Below, one piece after another: positions 37,647-46,252 of a stretch of DNA of 54,019 nt. The notes beneath the pieces were generated by a model. That model was not told where the DNA came from. It was given only the letters and a program-made list of their open reading frames with translations, and made no database searches. The stretch is from Candidatus Omnitrophota bacterium (GTDB taxonomy: Bacteria > Omnitrophota > Gorgyraeia > JABMRJ01), in the NCBI GenBank assembly GCA_016783555.1, contig JADHWH010000004.1, positions 1 through 54,019 of the forward strand, given 5' to 3'. The translations under genes and the position numbers were made by a program. How positions within the stretch are numbered: the stretch's first letter is position 1; each line of letters begins with the position of its first letter.

Positions 37647-39032
37647 GTGCAGGAGATGTTAAATAAGAGCGCGAGGATACATTTTGTAGGGATAGGCGGC
37701 ATAGGCATGAGCGCCCTGGCCCAGGTGCTTTTATCCAGAGGCTATATCGTAAGCGGCTCAGATATAAACCTTAATAATCTGACGAGGCTTGTGGAATTTA
37801 AAGGCGGCAGGATATACAAGGGGCACGATAGAAAGAACGTGGGCGACGCAGAGATCGTCGTCTATTCCACGGCTGTATCCAAGGATAACCCGGAGTTGCT
37901 GGAGGCGGCGAAGCGCCATCTTAAGATATTGCACAGGGGCGAACTTCTGGGTGAATTGATGAAGGATAAGATCGGTGTTGCCGTAACCGGGGCGCACGGA
38001 AAGACTACCACCACCTCGATGCTTTCGGATATAATGATAAAGGCGCGCTTAGACCCCGTCTGCATATTAGGCGGGGAGTCGGTAAATTTAAGAAGTAATG
38101 CCTATGCGGGTAAGGGTAAGTATCTGATCGCCGAGGCGGATGAGAGCGACGGTTCTCACCTTTATCTCAACCCCAAGTTCGCCATATTGACTAATGTAGA
38201 CCGCGAACACGTCGATTACTACGAGAACATGGAGGAGCTTGTAAAAATAAATAGATCATTTTTGAAAAGGATTCATCCGGACGGCATCTTCTTCGGATTG
38301 ATCGATAACGAATTTATTAGAAAGATCCTCCTTCATTATGACCGTAGATTCGCTACATTCGGCCTGTCGAAAGAGGCCGACCTTCATGCGGCCAATATCC
38401 ATATGGAAGGAATGATTTCACGTTTTGATTGTATCTACCACAAAGAAAACCTGGGCACTATTAATATTAAGATACCCGGCATCCATAATGTGCTAAACGC
38501 CCTTGCGGCTTCTATCTTTGCGCTCCATATCGGAATAGATTTTAATGTCATAAGAGATGCGCTTTCTCTGTTTAAGTCGTCAAAACGCCGATTTGAGGTC
38601 TATCCCGATACCGACGGCATTACTCTGGTGGAAGACTACGCGCATCACCCGACGGAAATAAGCGCCGCGCTTGAAGCCTGTAGGCTGCTTAAGCCGCGCA
38701 GACTTATAACTGTCTTTCAGCCGCATCGGTATACCCGCACAAAGGCCCTGTCGAATGAATTTGGTTTATGTTTCGGTTTAAGCGACGAATTGATACTGAC
38801 GAATATATACGCAGCCAGCGAACCGCCGATAGAAGGCGTGACAGTAAAGAATATCTACGACAAAGTCCTGGAGAATAATTTTGAAAATGTGCATATAATG
38901 CCGAAAGAGAATATAGCCGATTACCTTTATAACTCTTCAGAGGACGGCGACCTTATAGCCGTATTGGGGGCGGGGGACATATCAGAGGTTGCGAAAGAGT
39001 TGGCGCAGAGGTTTAAAGATGAACCCCGTTAG
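37647..39032 (+). CDS. murC: UDP-N-acetylmuramate--L-alanine ligase
   Basis: HFVGIGGIGMSALAQVLLSRGY...VTGAHGKTTTTSMLSDI...DYAHHPTEISAAL. Confidence 0.96.
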   Translation: MQEMLNKSARIHFVGIGGIGMSALAQVLLSRGYIVSGSDINLNNLTRLVEFKGGRIYKGHDRKNVGDAEIVVYSTAVSKDNPELLEAAKRHLKILHRGELLGELMKDKIGVAVTGAHGKTTTTSMLSDIMIKARLDPVCILGGESVNLRSNAYAGKGKYLIAEADESDGSHLYLNPKFAILTNVDREHVDYYENMEELVKINRSFLKRIHPDGIFFGLIDNEFIRKILLHYDRRFATFGLSKEADLHAANIHMEGMISRFDCIYHKENLGTINIKIPGIHNVLNALAASIFALHIGIDFNVIRDALSLFKSSKRRFEVYPDTDGITLVEDYAHHPTEISAALEACRLLKPRRLITVFQPHRYTRTKALSNEFGLCFGLSDELILTNIYAASEPPIEGVTVKNIYDKVLENNFENVHIMPKENIADYLYNSSEDGDLIAVLGAGDISEVAKELAQRFKDEPR

Positions 39033-39131
39033 ACCTTTGAAAGATGACAAGAAGGTCTAACGGGGTGAACCCCGTTAGACCTTTGAAAGATGACGAAGAG
39101 GTCTTATGGGGTCAGGAGGTCTAACGGGGTG
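39024..39131 (+). repeat. CCCCGTTAGACCT element F4 (murC-murB), tandem
   Basis: Left, right, left, middle (aggtcttatgggg), right AGGAGGTCTAACGGGGTG. Confidence 0.95.
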
Positions 39132-40040
39132 AAAAGAGACTTTAAAAAGGACTTGAGAGGATCGCTAAAGGGTTTCATATCTTTTAATGAATATTTAAGC
39201 GCGCATACCACATTTAAGATAGGGGGAAGGCCGCGCGTCTGGGTCGAGCCCGATTCTATCGAAGACTTAAGAAGCGCCCTCGAAATTTTTGGAAGGATAA
39301 AACTAAAGACTTTTTTAATAGGAAACGGCTCGAATGTATTGGCACGTGACGGCAGGCTCAATAGAGCCGTTATAAAATTATCCACCCCGCCTTTTAAAAA
39401 TCTGATTTTCGGCAAGGGTCATATTATTTGCGGCTGCGGCCATACCCTCCCCGGCCTTATCAGAAAGTGCATAGATAGGGGGTTGGCCGGCCTAGAGGGG
39501 CTTGCCGGCATACCCGGCAGTGTCGGCGGCGCCATTATGACGAACGCGGGCGGGATCGGCATGAGGAGCATATTGGATACCGTCGAGTGGATTAAGGTTA
39601 TGGATTATAAGCAAAGGAAGGTATCTTCGATTAAGAAGAAGAGACTGAGATACAATTACAGAGACTCCGACCTCTCAAAGTATGTGATATTAGAGGCGAA
39701 GATTTTGTTAAAGAAGGAAGCCCCGGATGCTATAGGCGAAAGGTATGATAGATTCTTGAGGCAAAAACTGGCTACGCAGGACTACAGACTGCCGAGCGCG
39801 GGTTGTATATTTAAGAATCCGAAAGAGTCAGGCCTGACAAGCGGCCAGATTTTAGAAAAGTGCAGACTAAAAGGGCTGAAGATAGGAGACGCAGAAGTAT
39901 CACGCAGGCACGCCAATTTTATCGTAAATAAAAGAAAAGCGAAATTCAAGGATGTAATGTCATTGATTAAGCTGGAACAGAGGCTGGTAAAGAGGAATTT
40001 CGGCATATGGCTGGAACCGGAAATAGAGATAGTAAAGTAA
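39129..40040 (+). CDS. murB: UDP-N-acetylenolpyruvoylglucosamine reductase
   Basis: HTTFKIGGRPRVWVEP...IGNGSNVLARDG...GLEGLAGIPGSVGGAIMTNAGG...PSAGCIFKNP; likely GTG start at 39129 preceded by AGGAGG. Confidence 0.93.
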   Translation: MKRDFKKDLRGSLKGFISFNEYLSAHTTFKIGGRPRVWVEPDSIEDLRSALEIFGRIKLKTFLIGNGSNVLARDGRLNRAVIKLSTPPFKNLIFGKGHIICGCGHTLPGLIRKCIDRGLAGLEGLAGIPGSVGGAIMTNAGGIGMRSILDTVEWIKVMDYKQRKVSSIKKKRLRYNYRDSDLSKYVILEAKILLKKEAPDAIGERYDRFLRQKLATQDYRLPSAGCIFKNPKESGLTSGQILEKCRLKGLKIGDAEVSRRHANFIVNKRKAKFKDVMSLIKLEQRLVKRNFGIWLEPEIEIVK

Positions 40041-40981
40041 GAAGGTTTAAGAAGGTGGGCGTATTGGCAGGCGGCCCGTCCAGCGAAAGAGATATATCGC
40101 TTGCCTCCGGAGAGGCCGTGAATAACGCCTTATTAAAAGGAGGCGTTAATTCTGTCTTCATAGATGTCCGTGAGCGCGTAAGGGATGCGGTCAGGAAAAG
40201 CGGCGCCGACGCGGTATTTATAGCGCTGCACGGCGGCTTCGGAGAAGACGGGACAGTCCAGTCAATTCTGGAGAAGCTTAAGATCCCTTATACCGGTTCC
40301 GGCCCGGATGCGTCGAGGCTGGCGCTGGACAAGCTCGCCTCGCGCGAGATATTCCGCGGTATCGGCATCGATGTCCCGAAGTATAAGGTGCTAAAAAAAA
40401 ATAGAGATAGCCGGATGGACAGCCTTAATATGCCCGTTGTCGTCAAGCCTCAGAAGGAAGGTTCAAGCGTCGGCCTTTCAGTGGTATTCGATTTAAAGAG
40501 ATTAAAGAAAGCTATTGATAAGGCCTTTGATTACGGCGACAAGATATTAATAGAGGAATTCATAAGAGGGAGAGAGCTTACCGTAGGTATATTGGCCGAT
40601 AAGCCCCTTCCGGTGATAGAGATTGTTCCTGAGGGCGATCTGTATGATTATTACGCCAAATACGAAAGCCCCAAGACTAAATACCTGGTCCCGGCGCCTA
40701 TTACAGATAAAGATTTTGACAAGGCAAAAGAGATCGGATTAAAGGCGCATAAGACGCTTGGGTGCAGATACTTCTCGCGCGTCGATATGGTGCTGGGCGA
40801 CGACGGCAGAATCTATGTATTGGAGGTCAATACAATCCCCGGCCTTACGTCAAGGAGTCTCCTGCCCAAGGCGGCCTTGGTCACAGGGGTTGACTTTTGC
40901 GGATTATGTATTAAAATCTTAGAGGCATCTACTCTTAACGGCAGAAGGAGGTCAAATGAAGCCCGAACTTATGGAGCGTAA
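40007..40981 (+). CDS. ddl: D-alanine--D-alanine ligase
   Basis: VGVLAGGPSSERDISLASGEAV...ALHGGFGEDGTVQ...VKPQKEGSSVGL...LEVNTIPGLT. Confidence 0.95.
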   Translation: MAGTGNRDSKVRRFKKVGVLAGGPSSERDISLASGEAVNNALLKGGVNSVFIDVRERVRDAVRKSGADAVFIALHGGFGEDGTVQSILEKLKIPYTGSGPDASRLALDKLASREIFRGIGIDVPKYKVLKKNRDSRMDSLNMPVVVKPQKEGSSVGLSVVFDLKRLKKAIDKAFDYGDKILIEEFIRGRELTVGILADKPLPVIEIVPEGDLYDYYAKYESPKTKYLVPAPITDKDFDKAKEIGLKAHKTLGCRYFSRVDMVLGDDGRIYVLEVNTIPGLTSRSLLPKAALVTGVDFCGLCIKILEASTLNGRRRSNEARTYGA

Positions 40982-41138
40982 GCAAACATAAGTTCGTTGG
41001 CTGAATTTGACCCTTGACATTTTGCCTGTCGACTTCACCAGCAAAATGTCAAGGGTTTAATTCGACCCTTCGGGGAAGAGTTTCAGAGAAGATAGACTTA
41101 CGAAAAATCTTTGATTTTTCGTAAGCCTAGGTCTCATT
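40955..41138 (+). repeat. multi-hairpin junction element, copy D (ddl-ftsQ)
   Basis: AATGAAGCCCGAACTTATG..CATAAGTTCGTTGGCTGAATTTGA[CCCTTGACATTTTG..CAAAATGTCAAGGG]TTTAATTCGACCC...CTTACGAAAAATCtttgATTTTTCGTAAGcctaGGTCTCATT. Confidence 0.92.
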
Positions 41139-41155
41139 AAAGGAGGTAGATTTGT

Positions 41156-41959
41156 ATGGAGAGACAGAAGAATAAGAAAGAGAATAAGAAAGAGAAGAAG
41201 AAAGAAGGCTTTTTTAAAAAGAGGATCTCTACGTTCATAATAGGCGGATTTCTATTTTTGTTTTTACTGATTACCGCCGGTCTCGCGGTCTTTTCATATC
41301 AGCTCCTTTATAATTCGGATTGGTTTTTTATTAAAGAAAGCCGCATAGACTGGCTGAAGGAGCCTCTGGCTAAAGAAGAGTATAACGAACTCTTCAAAAC
41401 GGGCTCCGGGCGGAATATATTCAAATTTAATATTTCCTCGGCAAGAGATGAGATATTAAACGCCCATCCGGAGCTCAAAGAGATATGGATAGTAAGGAAC
41501 TTCCCCGATAGATTGATGCTTAAGATATATCCGAGGGTGCCTGTGGCGCAGGTCGGAGAAAGAAACTTCTTTCTTACGGACCAGGAAGGCGTGGTCTTGA
41601 CTGAGGAGCAGGATTTTATAAGAGAAGGCCTTCCGATAATAACCGGCGTAGGCTGGCGTATCTTCCGCAAAGTCGGGCATAGAGAAGATTCTTCGAGGAT
41701 GAAGAGCGCGCTTAAGCTTCTTAAGGCAGTAAAGGAATCTGATTTTATGGATGACCATACGTTGGCCAAGATAGACGTCTCGGATTATAGAAACGTCTCA
41801 TTCTTTATTGAGGACGGGCTTGAGGTCAAGATTGGCCATACGAATTTCAAGGAGAGACTTGAGTCTCTTGATAATACGCTTTTGTCCATGGAGATAGATA
41901 GAGACCGCATAAAATATATAGATTTGAGATTCGACGATGTTGTGCTGGGGACAAAATAG
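41156..41959 (+). CDS. ftsQ: FtsQ/DivIB-type cell division protein
   Basis: N-terminal basic region and TM, POTRA-like domain, position between ddl and ftsA. Confidence 0.8.
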   Translation: MERQKNKKENKKEKKKEGFFKKRISTFIIGGFLFLFLLITAGLAVFSYQLLYNSDWFFIKESRIDWLKEPLAKEEYNELFKTGSGRNIFKFNISSARDEILNAHPELKEIWIVRNFPDRLMLKIYPRVPVAQVGERNFFLTDQEGVVLTEEQDFIREGLPIITGVGWRIFRKVGHREDSSRMKSALKLLKAVKESDFMDDHTLAKIDVSDYRNVSFFIEDGLEVKIGHTNFKERLESLDNTLLSMEIDRDRIKYIDLRFDDVVLGTK

Positions 41960-41962
41960 AAG

Positions 41963-43186
41963 ATGAGAAATATTATGACGGGGCTTGATATCGGGACATC
42001 CAAGATTTGCGCCGCTATAGCCGGAGTCTCGCCGGACGGCAAGATCGAAATACGCGGTATAGGCCTTGCCGAGGCCAAGGGGATAAATAAGGGCTTTGTT
42101 TCGAGCCTTGATAAGCTTATCGACTCTGTAAGCACGGCCGTTAAGGCGGCGGAGGACGAAGCAGGCGTAAAGGCGCATAATGTTGTGACAAATATAAGCG
42201 GTTCTTCAGTAGCGGGTAAGCTTAATGAAGGGCTTGTGCATCTTTCCAGGCGGGGCAGGGAGATTACAAGGAGGGACATAAACGGGGCTATCGAGACGAC
42301 CAAGAATATATCTCTTACGCTCGAAAGGGATTTTCTCTATTGCGTACCTCAAGAGTTCGTCGTGGATGACAATGCCGGGGTAGAAGATGCCCTCGGATTA
42401 TTCGGCACTAAATTAAAGGTGAGATTATACGTAATTACGGCGCTCGCCACTCATATTCAAAATATATCAAAGGCCGTCAGCTACGCAGGTTATGAGCTGA
42501 CGGATATAGTTCCTACGCTCGTAGCCAGCGCATCATGCATCTTGAGAGACGAGCATAAAGAGAACGGGACGTTAGTCATAGATATGGGCGGCGGGATTAC
42601 TGAATTGGCTATATATAAAAATGGCATGCTCAGGTTTTTTGACTCGGTCAACGTGGGCGGCATGGACCTGACGGCGTCTTTATCCGCCCACTTTAAAATC
42701 TCATTTGAGAGCGCAGAGATGATAAAGAGAAAGTGCGCGGGTATCTCTAAGGAAGACCTGTCTAAGGAAAAGAAGAGCATCTTTGATGTGGATAACAGGC
42801 ACGTTACGGTAAACAGTATCATAATAAATAATCTCTTGAAAGAAAGGTTTGAGGAGATCTTTTACATATTGAATGACAGACTAAAAAGCTCGGAGTTCTT
42901 TTCTGATTCGATGCCGGCATTTATGGTAACAGGCGGCAGCTCCCTTTTGAGCGGCGCCCACGAATCATTTGAAGATCTTTTAAATATTCCAATAAAGAGA
43001 TGGCGGATAGAAGAGATAGATGCAGACCCCTCGTATCTTTCAAATCCTGTCTATTCCGCCGCCATCAGCCTTGCCAAGTATGGTTTGGATAAAGAGAAGA
43101 AGCCGGGACGGACCTACTCCAGAGGCAAATCCTTCCTCCTCGATTCAGTATCCAGAATGCGCGCCTTCCTCGACGACTACTTCTAA
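41963..43186 (+). CDS. ftsA: cell division protein FtsA
   Basis: MTGLDIGTSKICAAIAGV...VDDNAGVEDALGLFGTKLKVRLYVITAL...VIDMGGGITELAIYKNG...GGSSLLSG. Confidence 0.94.
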   Translation: MRNIMTGLDIGTSKICAAIAGVSPDGKIEIRGIGLAEAKGINKGFVSSLDKLIDSVSTAVKAAEDEAGVKAHNVVTNISGSSVAGKLNEGLVHLSRRGREITRRDINGAIETTKNISLTLERDFLYCVPQEFVVDDNAGVEDALGLFGTKLKVRLYVITALATHIQNISKAVSYAGYELTDIVPTLVASASCILRDEHKENGTLVIDMGGGITELAIYKNGMLRFFDSVNVGGMDLTASLSAHFKISFESAEMIKRKCAGISKEDLSKEKKSIFDVDNRHVTVNSIIINNLLKERFEEIFYILNDRLKSSEFFSDSMPAFMVTGGSSLLSGAHESFEDLLNIPIKRWRIEEIDADPSYLSNPVYSAAISLAKYGLDKEKKPGRTYSRGKSFLLDSVSRMRAFLDDYF

Positions 43187-43204
43187 CCAGTGATAGCAAT
43201 AACA

Positions 43205-43321
43205 GCGTAAGGCGCAAAGGGCAAAGCGCAAAACTTATGTGTCGCTTCGCGACCTTAATTTAACGCCGCCGAAGGCGGCACCACAGCTTTGCGCTTTTCG
43301 CCTTGCACTTTACGCCACTGC
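43205..43321. repeat. imperfect inverted repeat (CGTAAGGCGCAAAGGGCAAAGCGCAAA...TTTGCGCTTTTCGCCTTGCACTTTACG)
   Basis: Long imperfect complementary arms in the ftsA-YggS-like gap. Confidence 0.75.
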
Positions 43322-43353
43322 TAGATACATATAAGTCATGCGTTTTAGTAATA

Positions 43354-43382
43354 TTGACATTAGACATTATATATGATATCTT
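43354..43382 (+). promoter_or_regulatory. putative sigma70 promoter
   Basis: TTGACA-17 nt-TATCTT upstream of the YggS-like gene. Confidence 0.6.
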
Positions 43383-43393
43383 ATTAAGCTAAT

Positions 43394-44071
43394 ATGATAA
43401 GTGATAATATTAAGGAGATCAATAATAGAATAAAATTAGCATGTAAGAAGAGCGGGCGCGACCCCAGCGAGATAACCCTTGTCTGCGTCACAAAGGGCAT
43501 AGACCCGTACAGGATAAGCGAAGTCTTTGTGCATGGTATAAAGGATATCGGGGAGAATAGAGTCAAGGAGGCCCTCAAGAAGAAGCCTGCGGTACTGCCC
43601 GGCGCAAAATGGCATCTTATAGGACATCTTCAGACAAACAAGGTAAAGGACGCGATAGAGATATTCGGGCTTATGCACTCTGTAGATAGCCTGGAACTGG
43701 CCAGAAAGATCGATAAAGAGGCCAAGAAGAAAGAGAAGAGAGTCGATATGCTTATACAGGTAAACACGTCCGGGGAAGAGAGTAAATACGGCATAAGACC
43801 GGAGGAGGTCAGCCCCTTTTTGAAAGAGGCGTCACAATTGACAAACGTAAAGATATTAGGCCTTATGACTATAACCCCCTTGACTGAGGATCCGGAGAAA
43901 GTTCGGCCGTATTTAAGACTGCTTAAGGAGGTTTTCGAGAGCGTAGGAAACGAGGCCATACCGAACGTCGAAATGAAGTATCTCTCTATGGGTATGTCAC
44001 AGGACTATGGAGTCGCGGTTGAAGAAGGCGCTAACATGATAAGAATCGGCAGCGCCATATTTAGAGAGTGA
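43394..44071 (+). CDS. YggS family pyridoxal phosphate enzyme
   Basis: ITLVCVTKGIDPYRI...GENRVKEALKK...WHLIGHLQTNKVKDAIE...MKYLSMGMSQDYGVAVEEGANMIRIGSAIF. Confidence 0.94.
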   Translation: MISDNIKEINNRIKLACKKSGRDPSEITLVCVTKGIDPYRISEVFVHGIKDIGENRVKEALKKKPAVLPGAKWHLIGHLQTNKVKDAIEIFGLMHSVDSLELARKIDKEAKKKEKRVDMLIQVNTSGEESKYGIRPEEVSPFLKEASQLTNVKILGLMTITPLTEDPEKVRPYLRLLKEVFESVGNEAIPNVEMKYLSMGMSQDYGVAVEEGANMIRIGSAIFRE

Positions 44072-44082
44072 GACAGATGTTA

Positions 44083-44222
44083 AATCCGAAGCACGAAACC
44101 CGAAATTCGAAACAAACTCGAATAACCAAAATCCGAATAACCGAAACCGAATGTTTTGAACATTTGAAAATTCGGATTTCTAATTTGTTTCGGATTTCGA
44201 TATTCGAATTTCGAATTTGAAA
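44083..44222. repeat. imperfect inverted repeat rich in CGAAAT/ATTCGAA
   Basis: ccgaagcacgaaacccgaaattcgaaacaaactcgaa ... ttcggatttctaatttgtttcggatttcgatattcgaatttcgaa. Confidence 0.8.
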
Positions 44223-44232
44223 CGAGGTTAAG

Positions 44233-45039
44233 ATGAAAAAGATCGGGATAATAGGTTGCGGTAATATGGGCGAGGCTATTCTAAAAGGGATAGTCTCGGA
44301 GAAATTGTTTTCGCACAAGCGGATCTCTGTTTCTGATGCGGATTCTACGAAACTGGACCGCATAAAGAAGGTCTATAACGTAAACGCCACTTTTAATAAT
44401 TCATTGGTGGCCAAGACGTGCAACATTATTATAATCGCCGTAAAGCCGCAGGATATGGGAGAACTGCTCGCCGGCATCTCGGAATATCTGAATGATAAGA
44501 AATTATTAGTCTCTATAGCTGCGGGTATAACAACAAAGAAGATAAACGAATTTATAGGACGAGATATCCCTGTCGCAAGGGCCATGCCCAACATGCCGGC
44601 CCTTATAAATATGGGATTCTCCGCTTTATCATTTTCGAAGAGTGTCGACAAAGGCCTTGCGAAATCAGTGGTATCGATTTTTGGCTGCATAGGGGATGTT
44701 GTAGAGGTCGATGAGAAAGATCTGGACACGATAACCGCGATAAGCGGAAGCGGGCCGGCATACTTCTTCTATCTAATCGAGATGCTTATAAAAAGCGGCG
44801 TGAAACTCGGCCTTAAAAAAGAGGTCGCCGAGAGGGCCGCCATTAAGACGGCCTTGGGCAGCGCAGAGCTTTTGAGCAAATTCGGCGAAGATGCGGGCCG
44901 CTTGAGAAAGAAAGTCACGTCAGAAGGCGGCACAACAGAAGCGGCTTTCAAGGCATTCAAAAAGAGTAAATTAGGCCCCGCCATACAAAAGGGTATAAAG
45001 GCGGCCAGGGACAGGTCTAAAGAGTTATCGGGAGGCTGA
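44233..45039 (+). CDS. proC: pyrroline-5-carboxylate reductase
   Basis: KIGIIGCGNMGEAILKGIVS...VARAMPNMPALINMGFSAL...ITAISGSGPAYFFYLIE. Confidence 0.95.
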   Translation: MKKIGIIGCGNMGEAILKGIVSEKLFSHKRISVSDADSTKLDRIKKVYNVNATFNNSLVAKTCNIIIIAVKPQDMGELLAGISEYLNDKKLLVSIAAGITTKKINEFIGRDIPVARAMPNMPALINMGFSALSFSKSVDKGLAKSVVSIFGCIGDVVEVDEKDLDTITAISGSGPAYFFYLIEMLIKSGVKLGLKKEVAERAAIKTALGSAELLSKFGEDAGRLRKKVTSEGGTTEAAFKAFKKSKLGPAIQKGIKAARDRSKELSGG

Positions 45040-45040
45040 T

Positions 45041-45337
45041 ATGTTTATCCTGGGTCAATTATTCAGTAGTCTGGCGCTTTTGTTCAACATGATCTTTAAT
45101 GTCATATATTTTCTTTTGGTTATCCGTATTATTCTCTCTTGGTTTGGGGTAAACCGTTATAATGAACTGGTTCAGATTCTGTTTAGAATAACAGAACCAA
45201 TTTTAGCCCCTTTCAGGCGGCTGCCGCTGCAGATGGGCGCGATGGATTTTTCCCCGATAATAGCATTTATCATATTGGCATTTTTGAGGAATTTTGTCGT
45301 CGGCTTATTAACGCAGCTCGCATATAGGTTCGGGTAG
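45041..45337 (+). CDS. YggT family membrane protein
   Basis: LVIRIILSWFGVNRYNELVQILFRITEPILAPFRRLPLQMGAMDFSPIIAFIIL. Confidence 0.9.
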   Translation: MFILGQLFSSLALLFNMIFNVIYFLLVIRIILSWFGVNRYNELVQILFRITEPILAPFRRLPLQMGAMDFSPIIAFIILAFLRNFVVGLLTQLAYRFG

Positions 45338-45381
45338 ACGCATTAGGTCTGTTTTTAATATTCGCATAGGAGGAGTCGAAG

Positions 45382-46251
45382 ATGCCTAAGATAGGGATTA
45401 TAGGTGGGAGCGGTCTTAATAATATAGAGGGGCTGAAAGATGTAAAGGGTGTTGAGGTAGAGACGCCTTTTGGCAAGCCGTCCGATAAATTCATCTGTGG
45501 AGTGTTAGACGGCAGGGAGATAGCATTTTTACCCAGACACGGTGTGGGTCACAGGATTCTGCCTACCGAATTGAACTATAGGGCCAACATATACGGCATG
45601 AAGAAGCTCGGCGTAGAGAGGATAATATCGATCAGTACCGTAGGAAGCTTCAAAAAGGAACTGAAGCCTTTGGACATTTTGGTGGTGAGCCAGTTTGTGG
45701 ACAGGACGAATCAGTCGAGAAAGACCACTTTTTTCGGGGAAGGGATAGCGGGCCATATCCCATTTGCCGAACCGATATGTTCGGAACTTTCCGGTATACT
45801 CTACGAGGCGGGCAAGAATGTCGGGGCAACGATGCACAGAAAAGGGACGTATCTTAACATGGAAGGGCCCGCATTTTCTACCATAGCCGAATCCCACCTC
45901 TATAAGAGCTGGGGCATGGATGTCATCGGTATGACCAACATGCCGGAGGCGAGGCTCTCAAGAGAGGCGGAGATATGCTATTCGACCCTTGCGATGATTA
46001 CAGATTATGACAGCTGGCGCCTGGAAGAAGAAGGGGGGCCGAGCGTTGTAACGATAGATCTGATTATACAGAATTTAAATAAAAATGCGGAGACCGCAAA
46101 GAGGCTCATAAGAGAGGCGTTGAAGAGAATACCGGATGAGAGAAGCTGCCCGTGCAAGGATACACTTAAGTACTCTATCGTAACGCGGAAGGATTTGATA
46201 CCCAAAAAGAGAAGAAAAGAGCTTGATATTATAATAGGGAAGTATCTATAA
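45382..46251 (+). CDS. mtnP: S-methyl-5'-thioadenosine phosphorylase
   Basis: KIGIIGGSGLNNIEG...PFGKPSDKFICGVLDGREIAFLPRHGVGHRILPTELNYRANIYGMKKLG. Confidence 0.94.
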   Translation: MPKIGIIGGSGLNNIEGLKDVKGVEVETPFGKPSDKFICGVLDGREIAFLPRHGVGHRILPTELNYRANIYGMKKLGVERIISISTVGSFKKELKPLDILVVSQFVDRTNQSRKTTFFGEGIAGHIPFAEPICSELSGILYEAGKNVGATMHRKGTYLNMEGPAFSTIAESHLYKSWGMDVIGMTNMPEARLSREAEICYSTLAMITDYDSWRLEEEGGPSVVTIDLIIQNLNKNAETAKRLIREALKRIPDERSCPCKDTLKYSIVTRKDLIPKKRRKELDIIIGKYL

Positions 46252-46252
46252 G

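Noticed and set aside
43205-43321. Degenerate ftsZ or small RNA in the ftsA-YggS-like gap
   Set aside because: No coding remnants seen; the gap is mostly an imperfect inverted repeat.
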